Of a stretch of 5,766 nucleotides of DNA, positions 1 to 5,766 are shown in pieces. Made by a program: the position numbers and the translations under genes. Where the stretch lies: assembly GCA_934700375.1 (NCBI GenBank), contig CAKUXT010000132.1, positions 1 to 5,766 of the forward strand, given 5' to 3'. The DNA comes from an uncultured Bacilli bacterium. Lineage in GTDB: Bacteria > Bacillota_I > Bacilli_A > RFN20 > CAG-288. The notes below the pieces were generated by a model. The model did not search any database. It was not told the DNA's origin and saw only the letters and a list, made by a program, of their open reading frames with translations. The number at the start of each line of letters is the position of its first letter. Within the stretch, counting starts at the first letter, position 1.

Positions 1-1
1 G

Positions 2-3000
2 AGCTATTCAGATCTGCAATTTGATGATGAGCAAATTCAGCAGGTCTACGATGATCTCTTACCGATTTTAATGAGCAAGAATGATGATGCTCTCTTCTCT
101 TTCCTCACTTGTCTGAAATATAAGGATCCTGATTTCTTCAATAACTACAAAGGTACAGCTGCTAAGAAGTTCCTCGCCTCTTATCTTAGACCGAATGTGA
201 TTCTCACCTTCGATAAGGAAAGAGACTATCAGCGATTCATCGATCAAAGCGATGATATCCTTCTCTTTATCGAGATGGAAGAAGAACTTCGAAGCAAGAT
301 TGAAGAATATGAGAAGAAGAGCAATACCTTCTCCTTCGCTTCAATCTCTTCTTTGGCACTGAAACTTCTTCAGGATGAACAGTACAAAGAAGTCGGCGAT
401 GAGATCAGAAAACAGTTCCGCTTCATCATGATCGACGAATATCAGGATACCAATGACTTACAGGAAGCCTTCATCGCCGGACTGATGAAGGAAAGAAAAG
501 ACGGAACAAGAGCCCATCTTTTCTGTGTCGGTGATGCCAAGCAGTCTATCTATGGCTTCAGAAACTCCAATGTCGCGCTGTTCAATAAGAGAATCGAAGA
601 ATATAGCACTCCATCAAAAGAACACTATGTCATTGCGATGAACAGAAACTACCGCTCCAAAAAGGCAGTTTTGGATGATATCAACTATGTCTTTGACCGT
701 TATATGACAAATGAGCATGGCAATATCACCTATCTTGATCCGCTTCAGCAGTTAGTCTGCGGAACAGGCGGAGAGAAGGATATGGAGCGCAAGGAAGGAT
801 ACGGCATCATCAGACTGATGTATCCTACTTTGAAGAAAGAGACAACACCGGAAAAGAAGAAAAACGAATGTCTTGCCATCATTCAGGATATCAAGGAGAG
901 GATGAAAAATGAGACGATGGAGAATAGGGATGGGACAACACGTCCGCTTCGCTATTCTGATTTCTGCATCCTTGTCAGAACAAAAGGCGGATATAGCCTC
1001 TATCAGCAGCTTTTCAAAGAGAACGGCATTCCGCTGAACAATATCAGCAAGACCAACTTAAAAGGAATCGATGCGATTCTCCTTTTGCAGTCTTTGATTT
1101 CCCTTTTGGATTATAAGATCAATCATACAAGAGCGGATGTCTATCATCTCTTTGCCTCTGTTGCAAGAAGCTATATCTATCAGTATGACGATGATACGAT
1201 CTATAAGTATGTTACCTATCGTGAAGAGAAGGATGGAACGATGGTTCGTTCTTTGAAAATGATCAATGATAGTGAGATCATGAAGACATTAGACAAGTTC
1301 ATCTTTGAACATCAAAAGGATTCCTTCGATCATATCTTCCTTGACCTTCTTAATACCTTCCATATCATCGATAAACTCTATCTCATCGGCAATGTCGAAG
1401 ACAACATCGCCAAAATCGAATCCCTTCATCAGATGGTCGTCTCCGGTGAGAACATGCAAGAAGGACTGAATGAATTTGTCGCCCGTTTCAAGACCATGGA
1501 CAAGTATGATCTTGAACTGAATTCCGACACCCTCATCAAACAGGATGATGCAGTTGATCTGATGACCATTCATGCTTCCAAAGGTTTGGAAAGAGAGATT
1601 GTCTATATGCCGGTCTCCTTCAACCAGAAGACATCAACACCTGGTATGAAAAAACCGGACTATGACTTCTCAAAACAATATGGCATACTGCTTCCTGATT
1701 ATGGCTTTGGAAGAGACTATTCGGAAGAAAGGGATGATGAAGGACGTTATAGACCAATCGATTATCCGCTTTATACGCTTCCATATTTCCTCTTTAAAAA
1801 GAAGACCAATGATCCGGAAAGAGATGAACATGTACGTCTTGTCTATGTCGCTTTGACTCGTGCAAAAAGAGCCCTTGTCATCGTCGGAAACAACTCAAAA
1901 AGCGATGCATCCGCTAAGAATAAAGAGACTCTATACGGCATGATGAACTATGTTCCTCATGTAAGAAGGCTTTCTGATGCTGTTCTTCCTTTTGTAGAGA
2001 AATACTGCAATAAAGAAGAGAAAAAGAAGTATCAAAACATGCTTTCTTCCTGTTTGGACTTCAACCCGAAGTTTTCAGTTACTGACTTTAAGAAAGAAAG
2101 CGATTTTGCTTTCTATGATAAGGTTTCTAGTTTCATCAAAGATGAATTGGATAGACAGCTTGCAGAACAGGTCGATTCGATGCTTCTTACAGTATACGAA
2201 CACCTGAAAGAGGAATATAGCTTAAAAGAGTTCACGCTTGATGAGCTTACCAGCATGTATCTTTGTGATCCTAGTATTCATACTTTCGATGAATACTTAG
2301 CCAGTCTGATGAATGAAAAAGACTTAGACTTGGAATCAGATGACGACGATGATGATGATGAGAGTGAAGAGACTGTAGAAAACGAAGATGCTGATCTGGA
2401 TAGAGAAGAACTGAAGAAGAAGATTCTTGATTTCGGACAGAAACTCAAGAATGAAGATAAATCATTGTATCCGTATTCCAAATCCGCTATGACAGATACA
2501 AAACTGAAAATCTTTCTTTTGTCTTACTATCTCTTCTTCAAAACCTCTTCTTCTGATACCACCTTTGTCTCCTATTACAAGAAAGACGAATATCCTGATC
2601 TCTATCAGATCAAACCTCTTCTTGACTGCACTGCAGTTATAAAGAAAGAGATCACCATCGATGATCCTAAAAAGGATGAGAGAATGAAGGATAAAGATAA
2701 AGAGATCATCTTTATCAAGAAGGAACGTAAACGTGCCTCTATGAAGCCTGTCGATACGGAAAACGATGTCTCAGAGGTCTTAGAGCGCGGTGTAAGACTC
2801 CACAGGTTGATGGAACTAGTCTCCTTCACGACAAGAGATACCTCCTTCATCAAGAATGTACATGATAGAAAGATGGTCGACTCCATTCTTTCTCTTCCTC
2901 TCTTTGATGGTGTAACTGAGGATATGGTCAATAAAGAATTCTCTTACTTTGATGAAGAGTATTCAACCTCAGGCAGCATTGACCTTCTTATCAGGAATAA

Positions 3001-3178
3001 AGACAATACGTTTACAATCGTTGACTATAAGACCAGTCATATCGATAAAGAAGAATACGATGAACAGCTGAAGACCTATAGAAGAAATGTCGAATCGATC
3101 TTCGGTGTTAACGAGAATCAAGTCAGAATGATTCTCCTCTCCTTAAGAACAGGAGAAACAAGAGAAGTAAAAGACTGA
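2..3178 (+). CDS. addA: ATP-dependent helicase/nuclease subunit A (AddA), 5'-truncated by the window edge
   Basis: The product is probably the AddA subunit of the AddAB enzyme, which unwinds and trims double-strand DNA ends in the cytoplasm for RecA-dependent repair. About 1058 residues are in view. The frame is open to the left edge, so the ATG at 71 is internal, and the Walker A motif should lie upstream. Superfamily 1 helicase motifs appear in order: II DEYQDTN (434-454), III GDAKQSIYGFR (530-562), IV NYRS (647-658), V DLMTIHASKGLE (1556-1591) and VI RLVYVALTRAKRA (1835-1873). The C-terminal PD-(D/E)XK nuclease is complete, with GVRLH (His at 2801), GSIDLL (Asp at 2981), VDYKTS (Asp 3023, Lys 3029) and a QLxxY helix after it. 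Asp 3023 matches the position of the known B. subtilis AddA nuclease residue D1172. No four-cysteine iron-sulfur arrangement is seen, as expected for AddA rather than AddB. The roughly 300-residue stretch between motif VI and the nuclease is long, charged and poorly conserved. A RecB-like or other UvrD-family nuclease is the alternative; AddA is favoured by motif order and the Bacillota setting. Confidence 0.87.
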   Translation, partial: SYSDLQFDDEQIQQVYDDLLPILMSKNDDALFSFLTCLKYKDPDFFNNYKGTAAKKFLASYLRPNVILTFDKERDYQRFIDQSDDILLFIEMEEELRSKIEEYEKKSNTFSFASISSLALKLLQDEQYKEVGDEIRKQFRFIMIDEYQDTNDLQEAFIAGLMKERKDGTRAHLFCVGDAKQSIYGFRNSNVALFNKRIEEYSTPSKEHYVIAMNRNYRSKKAVLDDINYVFDRYMTNEHGNITYLDPLQQLVCGTGGEKDMERKEGYGIIRLMYPTLKKETTPEKKKNECLAIIQDIKERMKNETMENRDGTTRPLRYSDFCILVRTKGGYSLYQQLFKENGIPLNNISKTNLKGIDAILLLQSLISLLDYKINHTRADVYHLFASVARSYIYQYDDDTIYKYVTYREEKDGTMVRSLKMINDSEIMKTLDKFIFEHQKDSFDHIFLDLLNTFHIIDKLYLIGNVEDNIAKIESLHQMVVSGENMQEGLNEFVARFKTMDKYDLELNSDTLIKQDDAVDLMTIHASKGLEREIVYMPVSFNQKTSTPGMKKPDYDFSKQYGILLPDYGFGRDYSEERDDEGRYRPIDYPLYTLPYFLFKKKTNDPERDEHVRLVYVALTRAKRALVIVGNNSKSDASAKNKETLYGMMNYVPHVRRLSDAVLPFVEKYCNKEEKKKYQNMLSSCLDFNPKFSVTDFKKESDFAFYDKVSSFIKDELDRQLAEQVDSMLLTVYEHLKEEYSLKEFTLDELTSMYLCDPSIHTFDEYLASLMNEKDLDLESDDDDDDDESEETVENEDADLDREELKKKILDFGQKLKNEDKSLYPYSKSAMTDTKLKIFLLSYYLFFKTSSSDTTFVSYYKKDEYPDLYQIKPLLDCTAVIKKEITIDDPKKDERMKDKDKEIIFIKKERKRASMKPVDTENDVSEVLERGVRLHRLMELVSFTTRDTSFIKNVHDRKMVDSILSLPLFDGVTEDMVNKEFSYFDEEYSTSGSIDLLIRNKDNTFTIVDYKTSHIDKEEYDEQLKTYRRNVESIFGVNENQVRMILLSLRTGETREVKD
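2339..2359 (+). repeat. Run of seven Asp codons (GAY) in the AddA linker
   Basis: Seven consecutive GAT/GAC codons encode poly-Asp inside the addA frame. They are followed by a further strongly acidic stretch to about 2410, rich in Glu and Asp. The run sits between helicase motif VI and the nuclease domain, in a region predicted to be flexible linker. Four of the seven codons are identical GAT, a short tandem trinucleotide that could change length by slippage without breaking the frame. No function is assigned. Confidence 0.8.
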
Positions 3179-3206
3179 AGACATCGATTACTTGCCTCCT
3201 CTCTCT

Positions 3207-3234
3207 TTGATTTGGATTGTTTTTGAAGTACAAT
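3207..3234 (+). promoter_or_regulatory. Putative sigma-A promoter for the AAA+/VWA gene pair
   Basis: A TTGATT -35 box (3207-3212, 4 of 6 matches to TTGACA) and a TACAAT -10 box (3229-3234, 5 of 6 matches to TATAAT) are separated by 16 bases. Transcription would start near 3241 and give a short leader of about 23 bases before the ATG at 3264. No extended -10 TGn is present. It is the only good promoter match seen in the 85-base gap and would let the pair be expressed apart from addA. No operator or inverted repeat overlaps it. Confidence 0.5.
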
Positions 3235-3253
3235 AATCTATACGTAAAATTTC

Positions 3254-3259
3254 AGGAGG
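3254..3259 (+). promoter_or_regulatory. Ribosome binding site of the MoxR-type gene
   Basis: AGGAGG is a full match to the anti-Shine-Dalgarno sequence and lies 4 bases before the ATG at 3264, slightly closer than usual. It fixes the start of the AAA+ ATPase gene and implies strong translation initiation. Confidence 0.85.
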
Positions 3260-3263
3260 CCCT

Positions 3264-4583
3264 ATGATCAAAATATCGGATGCAAAACGAATCGTCAAAC
3301 GTGTCATATTAGCAAACCTTGCAGTGGAAAAAAGAGGACTCTCTTTGACTCCTCTTCTTTCAGGAAGACATGGTATCGGCAAGTCCATGCTTGTCAAACA
3401 GGTCGCAGATGATATCAACGGCGTTCTTCTCACTGTAGAAGGCGGCTCTTTGAAAGAGGGCGAAATCACCGGACTTCCTTATCAGTATATGGATGAAAAA
3501 GGAAAGATCTCTTTCCGCTTTCTTCCTTACTATGTCGTAGAACGCATTCAGAAGAAAGAGAAAGAAATCTATCTCAGCAATCATAGCAAAGAGGAATCCG
3601 ATGCCTTAAAAGGCGATATCAACCGCTATAGCGACAACGATATCAAACCCAGTGAGAAGATTTCACTCCTTTTAGAGAAGAAGATTCAGCCTGTCATCGT
3701 CTTTTTCGATGAGATCAACAGAAGCGATCCTCAGGTTTATAAGGAACTGATGAACATCCTTCTCACCCGTTCTGTCAACGGCTATAACTTCCCTTGGTGG
3801 GTATTCTTTGTCGGTGCCATGAACCCTGCCAATTCCTCCTCGACCTATCAGACCAATGAGATGGATCCTGCTCAGCTTGACCGTTTCATCAAACTGGATG
3901 TGAAGAGCAACTCCGTCGACTTTCTCAACTATGCTAAAGCCAATGATATCTCTCCTGTCATCCAGGACTTCATCAAAGGACATCGAAACGACTTATTTGC
4001 AGACGATGATGAACTTGATGATGATGTGACATCCACTCCTTCTCCTCGTGGATACGATATGCTCGATACCATTCTAAAATCCGTATCGATCACCCGACCT
4101 TTCTTCACCGCTCAGGAGAATGGCCTCAAAGTCGTCAGAAACGACCTGAAGGTCATCTCCGAAGCAAAGTTAGGAAAAGAGATCGGTGATAGATTCTTTG
4201 AATACTATCAGCAGGTCTCTTCTGCTGTCACTTTTGCTGACTTCATCAACGATGATGAGAAACTTGACAATACTTTAGACAAAATCATCGATATGTCTTT
4301 AGAGCAGAAATCAAAATTAGGTCTAGCCATACTCAATTACTTATCTGATTTCTCTTCGACCATCTCTGGAAACTGGGCGTTACTAGTCAAGATTGAAAGC
4401 AAAATCAAATATTATCTGAAGACCTTGGATAGAAAGACCAAGATTCAGTTTGCAAACGACTTTGTCTCTTCAACGACAAGAAGAGGTCAGACCTTCATGA
4501 GCATTTATCATGATATCTATACCGATCTGATCCTTCCTATCATGCAGGAGAGCAAAGCTTTAAAGGATTCTTTCTTCGACTGA
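3264..4583 (+). CDS. MoxR-type AAA+ ATPase
   Basis: This 439-residue cytoplasmic protein is a MoxR-family AAA+ ATPase (AAA_5 type). Members form rings that use ATP to remodel or help assemble client complexes, usually with a VWA-domain partner. Visible motifs are Walker A GRHGIGKS (residues 34-41), Walker B VFFDEINR (D149, E150), sensor 1 at N187 in GAMNPAN, a candidate arginine finger R207 in QLDRF, and sensor 2 R262 in SPRGYDM. All the residues needed for ATP binding and hydrolysis are therefore present. An acidic patch, DDDELDDD (247-254), precedes sensor 2. At 439 residues it is longer than many family members of about 300-350, with a C-terminal helical extension from about residue 330 that could contact the client or partner. 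The start is fixed by AGGAGG 4 bases upstream. The stop lies 1 base before the next start, so the two are almost certainly co-transcribed and translationally coupled. No signal peptide or membrane segment is seen. The MoxR subfamily and the client cannot be decided from sequence alone. Confidence 0.92.
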   Translation: MIKISDAKRIVKRVILANLAVEKRGLSLTPLLSGRHGIGKSMLVKQVADDINGVLLTVEGGSLKEGEITGLPYQYMDEKGKISFRFLPYYVVERIQKKEKEIYLSNHSKEESDALKGDINRYSDNDIKPSEKISLLLEKKIQPVIVFFDEINRSDPQVYKELMNILLTRSVNGYNFPWWVFFVGAMNPANSSSTYQTNEMDPAQLDRFIKLDVKSNSVDFLNYAKANDISPVIQDFIKGHRNDLFADDDELDDDVTSTPSPRGYDMLDTILKSVSITRPFFTAQENGLKVVRNDLKVISEAKLGKEIGDRFFEYYQQVSSAVTFADFINDDEKLDNTLDKIIDMSLEQKSKLGLAILNYLSDFSSTISGNWALLVKIESKIKYYLKTLDRKTKIQFANDFVSSTTRRGQTFMSIYHDIYTDLILPIMQESKALKDSFFD

Positions 4584-4584
4584 T

Positions 4585-5766
4585 ATGAAACCGAAAGAAA
4601 TACTTGCCGATATCATCAAAGGAAGAGACGAATATCAACAGACATCCGATAGCGATGTCCTTTTGAGAATGGAAAAAGAATATGCTGAACTCTTTGATAT
4701 GATATCGACGTATTTCTATCTGACGAATAATCCCTATCAGGATTACTTTTCAAAACTAGAAAAGAAACCGAACTACACACTTAAAGAAGGAAGTCTTATC
4801 CAGATATCTGAAACAGGAAGCTCTGTCTTCTATTATCATCCTTTCATCTTATGCGACTTATCTTTAGAGGACCTTCTCTTCCTTCTTCTTTTCCAGATGG
4901 AGTATGTCAACAGTTCTCTTCCTCTCTTACAGGGAAAAGAACAGTATCGAAAAGTAGAAAGACTAAAAGACGGCATCTTAAAACAATTATACGAAGAAAA
5001 CCGTGAATGGAACAAGCAATTGTTAGAGAAGGATGAAGATGGCTACTTTGAAAAAGCATTCAAAGAAGTACCTGACTTAGCTAAAAGCGAAGGCAATTTG
5101 ACTAGCCGTGCCTTCTATCAGGCTCTCAGAATGGGAAAGAGAGACATCGCCATGGATGAAAAGGCAGCCTCTTACTTCTGTCTTGATTCTTTAAAGGACA
5201 TAGCCGAGAACGATCAGAAGAATGTCATGCTTCTGTTTATGGAAAAACTGAAATCCTCCACCTCTGGAAATGAAAAAGGAGACAAGGAAGGAAAGAACAC
5301 CAGCGAAGTCCGAATCAAAAAAGAGAAGAAAATCTATTGGGAGAAGATCTTACGAAATGTCGTAGGAGGTGTTCCATACGGTAAAAGACATACCCATATG
5401 AGACTCAATAGACGTCAGCCGTTAAGAAGTGACTTGTCCGGTACGTTATCGGACAGAAAAGCAAGTCTAGTCTGTGCGATTGATACTTCCTACAGTATGG
5501 ATAAAGAACAGGTTAGCAAAGCCTTAAGTCAGATATTGAAGCTCAAGATGAGCTTAGGTTTTGATATGACATTGATTCAGTGCGACAGCAAGATACAGGA
5601 AGTCAGAAAGATCAAAACCAAGAACGATATTCCTGACATCGTCAAAGGAAGAGGAGGAACAGCCTTCACGCCTGTGATTGAATATCTCAATGACCATAAA
5701 GAGTATCGAAACTCTGTTCTGATCTATTTTACAGATGGCTATGGAGAAAGAAGCATACCTAAGCCC
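4585..5766 (+). CDS. VWA-like protein of the DUF2201 type, 3'-truncated by the window edge
   Basis: The first 394 residues are in view and the frame is open at the right edge. The C-terminal part is a VWA-like domain with a complete metal-ion-dependent adhesion site: DTSYS (D300, S302, S304), T359 in GRGGTAF and D384 in FTDGYG. The arrangement, with a Trp-led segment WEKILRN (about 251-257) and an Arg-rich RLNRRQPLR (about 270-278) before it, matches the DUF2201 family. The N-terminal half (about 1-220) corresponds to that family's metallopeptidase-like domain, but where HExxH is expected after LSxEDL the sequence reads FQMEY (103-107), so zinc binding is unlikely. A polar, Lys/Gly/Ser-rich linker (about 223-249) joins the halves. 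By family pattern perhaps a few dozen residues are missing at the end. The ATG at 4585 follows the ATPase stop (TGATATG) and has no Shine-Dalgarno at normal spacing; the nearest purine run, AAAGGA, ends 17 bases upstream, so coupled translation is likely. The next ATG, at 4669, has no better site. Its role is inferred: client-binding partner of the adjacent ATPase. Confidence 0.9.
   Translation, partial: MKPKEILADIIKGRDEYQQTSDSDVLLRMEKEYAELFDMISTYFYLTNNPYQDYFSKLEKKPNYTLKEGSLIQISETGSSVFYYHPFILCDLSLEDLLFLLLFQMEYVNSSLPLLQGKEQYRKVERLKDGILKQLYEENREWNKQLLEKDEDGYFEKAFKEVPDLAKSEGNLTSRAFYQALRMGKRDIAMDEKAASYFCLDSLKDIAENDQKNVMLLFMEKLKSSTSGNEKGDKEGKNTSEVRIKKEKKIYWEKILRNVVGGVPYGKRHTHMRLNRRQPLRSDLSGTLSDRKASLVCAIDTSYSMDKEQVSKALSQILKLKMSLGFDMTLIQCDSKIQEVRKIKTKNDIPDIVKGRGGTAFTPVIEYLNDHKEYRNSVLIYFTDGYGERSIPKP

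Noticed and set aside
71..73. ATG at 71 as the start of the helicase gene
   Set aside because: The same frame is open through 23 more codons to the left edge, there is no ribosome binding site before it, and a helicase starting here would lack the Walker A motif.
1132..1136. AGCGG, the B. subtilis AddAB Chi sequence
   Set aside because: A single 5-base match is expected by chance in a window this size, and the Chi sequence of this organism is unknown.
2278..2481. Serine-rich open frame on the - strand
   Set aside because: It is the reverse complement of the Asp/Glu-rich addA linker; GAT and GAA runs read backwards give Ser and Phe codons. No ribosome binding site or family resemblance.
1289..3983. 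Several 70-110 residue open frames on the - strand
   Set aside because: They lie entirely or almost entirely inside addA or the ATPase gene, have no recognisable domains or convincing starts, and overlap strongly conserved motifs of the + strand genes.
3411..4616. Frequent GATATC palindromes
   Set aside because: They fall in coding sequence and reflect frequent Asp-Ile codon pairs (GAT ATC) without regular spacing, so they do not look like binding sites or a repeat array.

Overview
The window carries three genes on the + strand and nothing convincing on the - strand. It looks like a chromosomal segment of a low-to-moderate GC Bacillota-type bacterium, possibly a Bacilli or Erysipelotrichia-like gut lineage. 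The reasons are an AddA-type rather than RecB-type recombination nuclease, a textbook AGGAGG ribosome binding site, GC content of roughly 40% by eye, and TGA used as a real stop codon at the ends of two genes, which argues against the Mycoplasma code. The exact taxon cannot be fixed from this sequence.

Region 1 (2-3178) is the 3' three-quarters or so of a large helicase-nuclease gene, addA. The reading frame is open to the left edge, so the N-terminus with the Walker A motif lies outside the window. Helicase motifs II to VI and a complete C-terminal PD-(D/E)XK nuclease domain are visible. An unusually acidic linker with seven consecutive Asp lies between them. In most Bacillota the partner gene addB lies just upstream; that is expected here but not visible.

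Region 2 (3179-3263) is an 85-base gap with a plausible sigma-A promoter and a perfect Shine-Dalgarno sequence. No intrinsic terminator for addA is evident.

Region 3 (3264-5766) is a two-gene unit: a MoxR-type AAA+ ATPase, followed after one base by a VWA-like protein of the DUF2201 type that runs off the right edge. MoxR ATPases next to VWA proteins generally act as a chaperone pair: the ATPase ring remodels a client that the VWA protein recruits through its metal-ion site. The client of this pair is unknown, and no client gene lies in the window. The VWA protein keeps all its metal-site residues but appears to have lost the HExxH zinc motif of the metallopeptidase-like N-terminal domain. 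This makes the AAA+/VWA pair the most interesting part of the window. Its link to addA is probably only adjacency, because it has its own promoter.
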